Shown here: piece by piece, positions 37,401 through 49,600 of the stretch
How the letters are laid out: every line of letters starts with the position of its first letter
How positions within the stretch are numbered: the first letter of the stretch is position 1
NCBI GenBank assembly: GCA_029948255.1
Contig: JALIZF010001889.1
Location: 496,001 to 560,000, forward strand
Reading direction: 5' to 3'
Origin: Telmatactis stephensoni
Taxonomy: Eukaryota > Cnidaria > Anthozoa > Actiniaria > Isophelliidae
Length of the DNA: 64,000 nucleotides
Made by a program: the position numbers and the translations under genes
Notes under the pieces: generated by a model
Seen by the model: only the letters and a program-made list of their open reading frames with translations
Told to the model about the DNA's origin: nothing
The model's database searches: none

Positions 37401-40400
37401 GACTAGTGTCATAAAATGTCATTGGTTGGCCCTCTGAGAAATGGCATGACCCCTTGCTCAAAAAAGTATCTGGAACACTGGTGATAAATCTGTTCTTCAA
37501 TGATGTGATAGGCATGATGATGTAAATGATAGTGATGATAGCAATGAAAATGCAGATGATAATGATGACAATAGATGATGTAATGATGATAATATTGGTA
37601 ACATGGCTATAGATTCTTAAAATACAAGTTTGTTTCAACCACACTGAACTCATTTACAAGTTTTTCAAGCTTCTGTATGAAGTGTCCATTACCAGGACAC
37701 TTCATAAAATGAATTATCAGCATGCATACATGATATTTGTAAGAAGATATAACTATAGACTTCCTTGTATTCTGGATATTAGCCAATAATGCATTATTTG
37801 CTTATTTACCTTACAGACATATACAATGCCAAAAGATGCCATCAACAGGCAAAATATCACCGCAATGCACCAGACTAGCATTGATGGTGTTGATGATATG
37901 GCTAACTTGGCTGATTTACATGACTCTGCCATACTACATAACCTACACATACGATTCAAAACAGATAAAATTTATGTAAGTATAATAAATTATTCATCTT
38001 TACCACCATGTGTATATAAAGGTAATTTGTTCATTCATTCATTCATCTGTTCGTTTGTTTGTTTGTTCATTCATTCATTCATCATTCATTCATTCATTCA
38101 TTGTATTTAATAATCTGCACAATTAGCAGCTAAAGTTGTCTGTCGTCATTCATTAATTGTATTATATTCTCTTATTTTTTTCAGTCTTACATTGGAAGCA
38201 TTCTATGTTCTGTTAACCCATACTTCTATATACATGGTTTATATGATACATCAGTCATGGAAAAATATAGAGAAAAACATATTGGTGAATTAGAACCTCA
38301 TATATATGCCATAGCTAATGAGACATACTATTCCATGTGGAAGAAAGCTGAAAGTCAATGTATTCTTATCAGGTGATTAATAAGCTTGGTTTGTTGACAT
38401 ACTAGTTACATGAACATAATAAACTCAATTACTCATTCCAATTATATAATATGAAATTAATAAAAAGATAAAAAAGGCTTGTGGGATTAAAATATCCACA
38501 CTTGGTACCTCTACAACAGGAAAAAAATGTTTTTTGAGCTCATGTGTTTATTTTTGAAGAGGGAGAGAATTCAAGGGACCCAGAAAAAGAAAAACGTCTT
38601 GTAACAAAAGGAAGCCAAGAATACCACATCAAACAAACTTCACTTATATATTATATCCAGTAACTTAGCCAGCTGGGGAGAACCTTGACCATAGTGGTGA
38701 GAGGCGACTGGTGAACTGTTACCCAATGACCCCTGTCCCCCATGAGCCTGGTGCCACCCATGTACTACATACCCTCAACTATGCTGGTCATTTCATGCTC
38801 AATCAGTAATGTGTATATCTACGTACCCTCAACTGTGCTGGTGATTTTATGCTCAATTAGTAATGTGTATATCTACAGTACAGCCTAGAAAATTAATATT
38901 GGTTCACAAACGTTTTGGGACAAATCTGCGATCACTGTCAGTATAAAAACTATTCCCAACTTGTTTGTGGCATGTTTGTTTCATACAGTACATATATACC
39001 TAACTTTTTCCTTTTCATTGCTCTTAGTGGGGAGTCAGGGTCAGGAAAAACAGAATCCACAAAGTTCATCCTAAATTTTCTGTCAGAGATTAGTAGTAGT
39101 GGCTTGATCTCTGAGGAAACTGGAATGAGTGTAGAAAAAGCTATCATTCAAAGCAGGTAGATATACTACTGTACATGATATAACTAAATAAGCTCTTAGC
39201 TTTCATCTGTTTAGTATGTAAGGATTTTTGAAAAGCTTTTGCAGTCTCACAAGTTCTCAGGCTTGCAAGAAATGTATACCGTCCATGTCTTGGGGTCTCA
39301 CAAAGTCTCCCCTTGATCATTCAACACCTCTTATGTGTATGCAATGGCACACAAATTGAGTCAATATTCAATCCTTTACTCTTTGATATCATTTCTTTTG
39401 TTTTGGGTGTCTTGCATAATTACTATTGCTATTGCTAGATATTTCACATTTTGAGTTCAGTGATAGCCCACATTCCTAATGGAGCATGAAAATGCAAACA
39501 AGAAGGCCCCAAGCATAAGTGCATCAATCAAATTGGTTTTGATATTTCAAAGGGATAAGCTTCCAGAACAAACTGCTCTTTCCCAAGAGTAGTGATATTC
39601 AAATGGGATGATATTCAATTTGAATATACCTATTTGAATATATAAGGATTGGACTGTGGGATGTCATAACAACACAGTCCAAATGGATTTTCCTATTTTT
39701 CAAGTCCCATTTTAGAAGCATTTGGAAATGCCAAGACAGTGTACAATAACAACTCCAGTAGATTTGGAAAGTTTATCTACCTTGAATTCAATTCTAAAGG
39801 AAGAATGGATGGTGGAATTATACAGGATTGTATCCTTGCAATGCACAAACAACAGTAATAATCCATTTTGTGATAATTTTTACTATGTATAGCAGCTGAG
39901 AACATTGTATTGGTTGTCTACAATGATCTTCAACAAAAGATTTCTCAGTAGTGTCTTATTGTTTGTTGTTATAGCATGTTAAATGTTTGCATATATTTGT
40001 ATGATATATTATACTCTTTCAGAAAAATGATTGCAAACCAGTACTACAGAAAGCAGCTTCATGTAAAACTCCATAAAATTAATGTTTAAAGTTTATAAGC
40101 TTTTTCCTTCTAATTGAGGCAGGGACACCACAACAGCTTGCACCGTGCAATTACTGTGGGCCCTGTAGTGTAGTAGGTCAGACCACACACCAGCAACTTC
40201 ATGGCCTACTCTCCCCCAATAGTGGTCATGTGGGTTCTTTAAAGTTCCTCTAGCAAACCTATGTTTTTGTTTAAAGTACTGTAATATATAATTCAATGTT
40301 TTTCCAAATCCCAAATGGATGAGTGTAAAATTAAAAATGGATAAACTAATTAAACAGTGTTCTTTTAGTTGGGTTTTAGGCAGGCTGCAAAAATCTTTTG

Positions 40401-43400
40401 ACATTTATGTTTTCCTTCACTTTATCAACATTGTGTGCGTGTAAACAGACCTGCTTGAAAAGGTACAGTATGCGTAGTAAAACAAAATTTGATGCTTTAA
40501 ACTCTACTCTAATCAACATAAAGAGTTGCTAGAGTTGCTAAATCAAACACTGTTCTCTGCTTAACAGAATCGTGTTGTGAGACAAAATCCTGGAGAGAGG
40601 AATTATCACATTTTCTACTCTTTGCTGTCAGGAGCATCAGAAGAACAAAGAAGTAAGGAAATGATTTTTTTTTAATATCATCATCATCATCATCATCATC
40701 ATCCCAACATGCATCCCATCATCATGCAACACTCTGCCCTAGCCCATTTATTTAACTACTGCCATAATCATCATCATCATTATCATTGTTATTATCACAA
40801 TGGCACACAGCAAGTTTTCTCTTCTTCACATAAGTATTTTGTGATTCAATCTGGAAATTATTGCAGAAAGGTCTTAACTTAAATGCTTCATAGCCTGAAC
40901 TAAAAGTTGTTTTTTTAACAGATGCGCTTGTGCTGTACCCTGTAGACAAGTACCATTACCTAAGACAGAGTGGTTGTGTGAGTGATCCATCTATCAATGA
41001 CAAGGAAGACTTTCAAAAAGTGATGGTAAGGTTTTCTCATGATCTACCAACTACCAGTATTTTATATTTTATCATCTCAACATCTCAGTTTTCATCAACT
41101 TGAAGTACATGGAGCTGGCAATAAAATTAAATAACAATCTGAAAGGCATACATGAGCCCTCATTACAAATAAAGGTAACTGGGTCTTGATTCATCAGCTG
41201 TAGTTGGTATAAGTGCCAGCCAAGTGCTGGGGTTCTGAAGAATGCCTCTTAGTACAACTACTGTCTTGTATACTATATCTGTAATAACTTCCTTCTGACT
41301 GACACAATATGCAACATATCTAGAGCACTGACTCTATATGACTTACAGCTACAGCATGACACACTCAGGGCAGGAATTTCAGATGTTTAATATATAGATA
41401 ACACAGTACTGACATGTGACATGCATTATGGCATGGTGTGGTCTATTTCACACTTATATAAGAGATACTCTATACTTGTGTTTTGTAGAATGCCTTAAAA
41501 GTCATGATGTTCAGTGATGAAGAAATGTCAGATTTGCTGCAAGTTATCTCAGGAATTTTAATGCTTGGTAATGTGAACTTCTTAGCAGCTGGAGGTGCCC
41601 AAGTAGCTGATAAAAATGGTATGTTATATAGTTTTTACGTTATAAATAATTATATTCATCAATCACAGTATTTTCATCACCACCATCATCATTGTTATCA
41701 ATATTCATATCATTATACAGTAACCATTGTTTGACCACTTATGGACTTCAACTATCAACTTTTTACTTGATCATCACCATCAGATCCCATCATCATCATC
41801 ATCATCATCAACATCATCATCGTCATCATCATCGTCATCAACATCATGATCACCAGTATATCCTAATTGAATACCAGAGCTTTGACAAAGCTCATTAACC
41901 ACTTTGGATTCTCACATTATTTTAATAATGTATTAAATAAATAACATTGAAACACTCTTTCAGTGATATTTCTATGACTTATAGAACATGCAATTAGCAT
42001 GAACTTTAGAATACCAGCATCACAATGCCTTGTTTGCAACTTGTTGTCATCTTTCATTCAGTGACTCTCTCTAATTATTTCTCTTTTCTACAGTTCTTGA
42101 AAATGTTGCTAATTTACTTCACATTGATATCTATGATCTTGGTGATGCACTTACGATGAAGACCATGATCTTACGAGGAGAAGAGATTCAGTCCCCTCTC
42201 ACTGTTGACCAGGTAAGCTTCTGTTTCTTTTGCATTGAGCATTTCTCTAGCCATGTTAAGATTCAGATTTACTGAAAGAAAAAGGTATTTACTTTGTCAC
42301 TGGTGTGCTTGAGTGTCACCTGTGCCATATTGCATCCATAACAAAAAGAAAAAGAAAAACAGTACTGAATGCCCTCAAACGTTTTTGACTCATTAATTTG
42401 AGTCTACAGTATATGTATTTTGCTCTCTTGTAGTGGCTCATCTCCACACCATCAGAAGTGAGACATATCCATAACCTTTTTTCAATGTGTTGTGTGTGTA
42501 TCCTCTAAGGTGGACACTCCTGCAACCTTCTATTACTGTCTGCCGTACAGAGTTGTCGATCATAGTGAGATTTAAGTTGAAAACAGAGATGTCAATGTAG
42601 TGCAGCTCAACTATGGTTAGGCAGTGGCACTCACCTAAAAGAAGTGTCTGCTTTACAAGGGTGTCCACATCAGAGATCTCACTGTATGATTTATTGTTCA
42701 CATTATGCTTTTAGGCTGCTGATTCTAGAGATGCCATGGCTATGAACCTTTATGCCTGCACCTTTAAATGGGTTATTGGTAAAATCAACAAGAGAATCAA
42801 AGGCAATGATCCTTTCTCCTCAATTGGCCTGCCTTGATATCTTCGGCTTTGAGAATTTTGAGGTAAACTATTTGAGGCATTTCACAAATATATTTATGTA
42901 AAGTTGCTTGTACATGTAACTAGATGCCTTAGAAGTGGTTATCGTTTCCAATTTTGTTTGAATTTATAAAAATGAGAAGGATGGAAAAGGGTTAGAGTCT
43001 CTTTTAACATTGAGCTTTGTGTGAAAGAAAGTTGTCACTGCTTTCAATGCTGAAAAGTCAGCAAAAGATGGTGTCTCCACCACGTCTCAGACGTGTGCTC
43101 TAAATATCACCTTCCTTCCCTTTATTACAAAATTGCTGCTGACCAATCATGAATACTTTTCTACACTCTGTAACCTGACCGTTGTACTATAGCTGCAGTG
43201 TGATGGAAAAGATTCAGAAAGTTTAACTTATTGTTTGTTTAATATTCAAAAGTTTATAGCTTTGCTTCTTTGATGTGCCTGCAGGTCAACCGGTTTGAGC
43301 AGTTTAACATTAATTACGCCAACGAAAAGCTTCAGCAATACTTCAATAAACACATCTTTTCCTTAGGAGCAGCATGAATACAACAGGTAGGATTTTAATG

Positions 43401-43659
43401 GTAGATGATGGATATTGATATCTTACTTTACCTGAAGTATAATCTTTGTTTGATTTATGATGACCATTTTTTAAGGGAGGGACTGTCATGGACTGACATC
43501 GACTGGCAGGACAATGGTGAATGTTTGGATCTTATTGAAAGGGTAAGTAAGATACATGCAAATATCTGCAAATGTAGCTTGGTGTGATGCTACTGATGAT
43601 GATGATGACGGCGGGGGCAACGACGACGACGATGGAGGTGCGACGACGACGACGACGAC

Positions 43660-43698
<39 letters not shown>

Positions 43699-46600
43699 AT
43701 ATCTGCAAATGTAGCTTGTTGTGATGCTACTGATGATGATGATGACGGCGGGGGCAACGACGATGATGATGATGATGATGATGATGTTGATGATGATAAA
43801 CAAAGTGGACAAGTATTGGCATCAGAGTTTTACTCTGCATTTTCTCTGACTTCTATGATTTCTTTCTTTCTTTAGAAACTTGGTGTTCTGGCACTTATTG
43901 ACGAGGAAAGTCGTTTTCCTAAAGGAACTGATGAATCTATGTTGGATAAATTACACTCAGGACATCAGGTAAGAAGTTCTCCATATTTCACTGTCTCCTC
44001 TTGTGAAGGGTAGAGTAGATTTCGCATGAGTGTGAAACGAACCGCGCCTTGCCTTGATGATGTCAGTGCCGTGTCAGTGCCGTTAAAACATTCGAGACTC
44101 CTGCCGCAACCGTGCGGTACCGTTTTCACAGTCATACGAAATCTACTCTATACATGTACGTACAGTGCCCAGCTATAGAGCAGATTTCGTATGCTTATGA
44201 AAAAGTAAGTACCGTTTTGTACGATGGAGTTCTGATTGGATAAGACAATGTTGACCACTGGAATGCCGAGACACAGAGCGATACGTACTGTTTGGTCGGT
44301 CATACATGTTTTCTGTACATACGAAAGCTGCGCTAACGCTTTCTACACGCGTTCATGCTCTTACAATCATATTTCCTCCATTACACCACAGGGCCTACTG
44401 CCAATTGTCACGAAAGCGCTGTTATAGTGTCCCTGCCTTCGTAGGAAGGAAAACCAAGCAAACTAAACTAGAGTAGATTTCGTATGACTGTGAAAACGGC
44501 ACCGCACGGTCACGACACGACACGGAATGGTTACCGGCAGGAATTTCGAATGTTTTTATAGACAACACCGCACTGACACGGACCACGGCCACAACACAGA
44601 CACGGCATGGCGCGGTCCTTTTCAGATTCATACGAAAATCTGCTCTAGCAAACTAGTAAACTAATTGTGGCTGATATTTTGCTAATCATTTTCTTTACCA
44701 GGATAACAACTTCTATCTTAAACCAAGAGTGGCCAACACTAAATTTGGAATCAAGCACTATGCAGGAGAGGTATTTAGGAATAATTATATGGTATGATGT
44801 TTGTTTGTTGTTATTGATTTTAAATATGTGTGGTTTTAGGTGTACTATGACACCAAAGGTTTTCTGGAGAAGAACAGGTACAGCAGAAACCCTTTTCTTT
44901 GAGTACTTTTGAGTTTTAAGGCACATGTTAAAGTTCTTTTGCATTTTAAAGCAGCATAGGAAGGCATGTGATATTGACGTTATATTGGCTTACTTTCTAG
45001 GGACACACTACGTGACGATCTTCTAAATTGTTTGAGGCAAAGCAGGTAGGATAAAATACCAGGAAAAGTAGTGTCACCACCACCATCATCATCATCCGGC
45101 ATCACCATCATCATCCATCATCCATCATCACCATCATTATCATCATCATTACCACCATCATCAGAGGTTCACTCAGCGAGATCTTGGTAAATTGTTACGC
45201 CTTATGTTCTTTAATATCATTAGGTCTGATTTCATTTATGACATCATGGAGCTCATGAAGCCAGCACAAGGTGGTAACACTAAATCAGCCAAGAAACGTC
45301 CAACAGTCAGTTCAAACTTTAGGGTATGTACAACAATCTATACGATTGCACTACTGATTGCAATTATGCACGCCGCACCAATAAGCGCTAATGTAGAGTT
45401 GTGGCTGAAATTGCTGACTGGCTGAATCTTTCTGGCCAGTGAGTGTAGGTGTATTCTGATTAATTTTTAACTCGTGGATTGCAAATCCAACAGTTATAGT
45501 GAGAGGTCAAAATATGCAAATGAGTCACTCACTCGCAAATGTGTAAACTATGCTACTGCGCATGCTCGACGCGATTGACTGCAGACCGAAAGTAATGTGG
45601 GCATCGCGGGCGCATGAATCTGAGCCTAGGTACGAGATTGAAGGAAATATGATTTCTTATTCCGGGACTCCCGAAGGATTCCCAAACTATTCACAGATCA
45701 ACGATATATGCTTTTCACGATTTATATTGAAATCAGACTAGACAAAATTTATATTTATAGCGACATTTTACTACAGAGAGAAGCGTTTTTGCATTTGTTT
45801 AACCAGACATGGACAAGAAATACACAAAATTAACCGTTGGAAGATGTGCAACTTCTGGATGGTCGAGTGGCTAGAGTTCGGACATCGGCCACGGCGGTGA
45901 TCAATTTTTTTCACTTTTTTTTTCTTTTTCACACATTTTTTTCTTTTATAGCTAATGACTCTTTTTTCGCTAAAGAAATTATTGATTTATTGATTCTAAT
46001 TATGAATGAACCGAGGCGCACGCGGTTACCAACCATGCAGGAGGCAGTGACAGTGGCCAAGAAAGTAGGCCTGACGAGTTCGTTTCCCGGTTTGGCGTAT
46101 GGCTCGATAACGCCTTCCATTTTTTCACTTTCCATTTTATTCTTCCATTTAATCTCTTCTTGTATACCCTCATACAACAACGATCTTTGAATTTCAGGCA
46201 GTACTCGTTTAGTTTAATCGTGTCAATGAAAAATATTTTAGATTCACTTAATTATTGTTAGAGCTATGGGTATTTAAGGTAGTTGAAAGGATAAAAAAAA
46301 TAAAATATAAATTATCCGAAGGAGACTTAGAGAGGGCGGCAGAACTAAATTTTTTGAATTTGGTATTTCTCAAAAGAAATAGTTGGCTCTCTGTGGGAGT
46401 ACCATCCATTTTACCAGTTCCACGAATACTGGGTTCCAGAGCAAATTTCCTGGGCTAAACCACTCCCATGTGTTACTTAGGTTTTCCCCATTCCATATAC
46501 CAAATTAGTTCAGTAACACAACGTTGTAGATTGGTTAATTGTTTTATTGGAATATATAATACTATCAATATTACAAAAATTACATCAAGTTACGCTAGTT

Positions 46601-49600
46601 GTCAAGTCTCTAGTCACGATGAACGTCAATCTGGAATGTAAATTACAAAAAGAAAAACATGGTTATTTTTATCTTTGTAGTATGATATTTGTAAAGTAAT
46701 TCATATTCCCCTTGGTTTTCGTAATAGAGAGAAAACTGCCAAAATTGCTGACCTCTCCCCTTCCAACGGCCTTTTCCCCGACACTCTGGGTCTCCTCGGA
46801 TGCTTGATATCAGTTACTAGAATACTATCAGCTTGACAAGGGATGTACCCCTATATATCGCATCCTCCCAGTTTAGTTCGTCATACCCCATAACCCATAC
46901 CCCTCCCCTCCCCCAACACACACACACAAACCACCCCATTCTTTACTACTGTTTTGCCCAGGGCATGTCATTAGTCTAGTCTGCTTACCTGTTCAGATAG
47001 ATAGATGACACGTGACTTGGTGTCAAATGTTTCGGTTTGTTGTTCATTACCACCTCGTCGTCGTTCTCGAGGTAATGCAGCCTGCTGATTTGGTCTGCTG
47101 AAGGCATTTTCAATGAATTGGTTGACTGTGCAGACTCTGTTTCGTCGTCGACGTTTGCCTTTCATGTCCTTGTTGTCTTTGGCTTCTGTCTGTTTAAAGA
47201 TAAAGGTAAGCACGCATATTTAGTGTTGGTTTCTTCAGCTGAACGCGCTGGTCTCCCAGGAAGCCAACGCTACGCTCTTTACCTGCCCTTTTGTCATCAC
47301 TGCTAAAGCTACTTCAAGCTACACAAAATGGACAGATGTCGAAACAATATAAAGGGACTGGGAACCGAACCTTTCACATCAGAAAGCCGTGCACTAACTA
47401 ACTGCGCTACACTTACCTCTTGTTTGTCGTCCTTGGGTTGAACTGTGTCCATGTTACTGGTTTTTCCAGCCTGAGTCGACAGAGGTGGGTACGATGAAGA
47501 GATTTGTGATAGTTCTGAAGGCACCTGTTTCCATGGTGATTTGATGTTAATGGGGAATTGTTGATGTATGTCTACAGTGCGGTTTGGTGTAGCGACGACG
47601 GTGTGTTGACGTGGTATCGATTCTGATGTCTGTTGTCGTGGTCTTCGCCGTGATTCTCGTTTCCGCGGTCCACGTTTTTGTGATTTAGAATTCCGCGTTT
47701 GTTGTTTCATTGTTTTATTGCCCTGTTCTTTCGTTGCTTGTTTATTAGCTGTTGATGGTTGCTTTTGTTGATTGCGCCTTGTTGACTTATTAACTTGTAT
47801 TGTCCATTCCAGTAGTTCTTGTTTCTCTGGTTGCTGCAGAGAAACTCGTTCAATGCGCTGTTCTAAGTTATCTTTAACTTCTTCTTCTTCCATAATTTCT
47901 TTTTGTGATCCCCTTTCTTGATTTTCCTTTTGAAGTTCAGCGGATCGTTGTTCCTCCAGTAGTCGTTGTTCTAAACCATCCACCTCTATACTGTTCTCTT
48001 GAACTTTTGGCTTGCCTTCTTCCATTATGTCTTTTTCTGTTTTTCGGTTGTTCTTGTCATCTTCTTCTTGGTCCAAGTGCGCGTCAATACATTCTTTTTG
48101 AACGATTGCTTTTCCCCTTTTCCTTTTGCCTTTCCCTTTTCTTCTTCTCTGTCTTTGCTTCATTGGCTGACTTTTTTCTCTGAGCCTAAATAAATCAAAT
48201 AAACCGTACTGATTTTACAAGTATTTCTAGGCATTTCGTGAACTCTCCACATCCCTACAGCACTTTGCATAAAGATTTGCACTTGTCACTTGTTAATTAT
48301 AATTGCTTACCTCTTTCTGTAAAATAAAATGACCAAAACAAAAAGGAGGACTAGTAGGCTCAAGACAAATAGTGGTGAAAGACTTGAAGCGTCAACATTC
48401 TTGTGTGGAACTAATCTTGGTAGATTTTTAGATTCTTCAATTTCTAAATCAATCAATCAGAGAAAGAAACCAAAAATCAACAATAACACCTTGGGAAATT
48501 TATTGCTCTTTCCACTCTCGACTGTATGCAACCCTCGTACTCTATCCAACGTTCATTAGACTTCCCTGGATGAAGATCATGATATCAATTATGATTAAAT
48601 GAAAGGGATACTTACTTAAATTTTGTTTTACAAAAATATGCTTCCATGCATCTCTATGCTGTTGTTTTCTGGTATACTTTTCGTACACTGATACAAAAAA
48701 TTGGAAGAGAAGATAAAAATGAATGCAAGATTGACTTGACGAAAACTAATTGTTTTCACTGAAGTTTTACCTTTCGCAGCTTTCTTTGCTTTCCTTGTTT
48801 TAGTCGTTATGAGTTTGTGGTCTTACAAGAAAAAATGAAACTTCAGTCTACAATACGTTACACAACCGGTGATAAAAATTGTTGTAGAAGATTTGTTTTT
48901 AGCTGTTCTTGTAAATTTGTCGTCTTGCATTCTTACCTTGGCTCGACCAAGACAAATGCATCACCATCGCGTCCCATTTCGATGGGAAGAAAAAACGAAT
49001 GAAGAATGCAGTAAATGCAGTCAATACGGAGATTCCTACGGAGATTCCTAAAAGCAGTGGCATTGCTAATTTATGAGTATCGTTTCTCTGTGTTTGCTAT
49101 CTGACTCTGTTGCTAATTTAGCTAATCAACTAATCTAGCCTGACGTCATCCACTGTGACGTTATTAACGTTATCGACTGAGTGCGCGCTGCGCCCTGCGC
49201 GCGATACGAGATCCTGGGCAATGTCCACAGTAATAGATGTAATTCACCAGATATCAATTTGACAATTTAAAGTTGTGCATCTGGAGAGAAATAATTCATT
49301 TAAAATAATGAGTTTCAATTTTATATGGTTTGTTATCGAATTCTGCCTTTCTCGACCCTTTACCCTCTATAACTTTTTTCAGTAAATAAGAAAATGATTG
49401 TAGACCCCTTCAGACCCCTTTGTCAGGTACTGCAGTGATTTTCTGTATAAAGGTTCAAAGGTTTTTATTTACCACGTATTGAATAATATGATATATATAT
49501 ATAATAATAATAATAAATGGAGGGAGTAAGAGTTACAACCCAAAGGGTTAAGACAAAACACTCCTACACCCAGGTATACTTATAAAAACACACGAAAGGA

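Noticed and set aside
47309..47416. C-terminal extension of the nested gene's large exon past 47417
   Set aside because: It reads through a GTAAGT donor into a tRNA-like SINE; splicing to 47189 keeps the frame and gives conserved exon phases.
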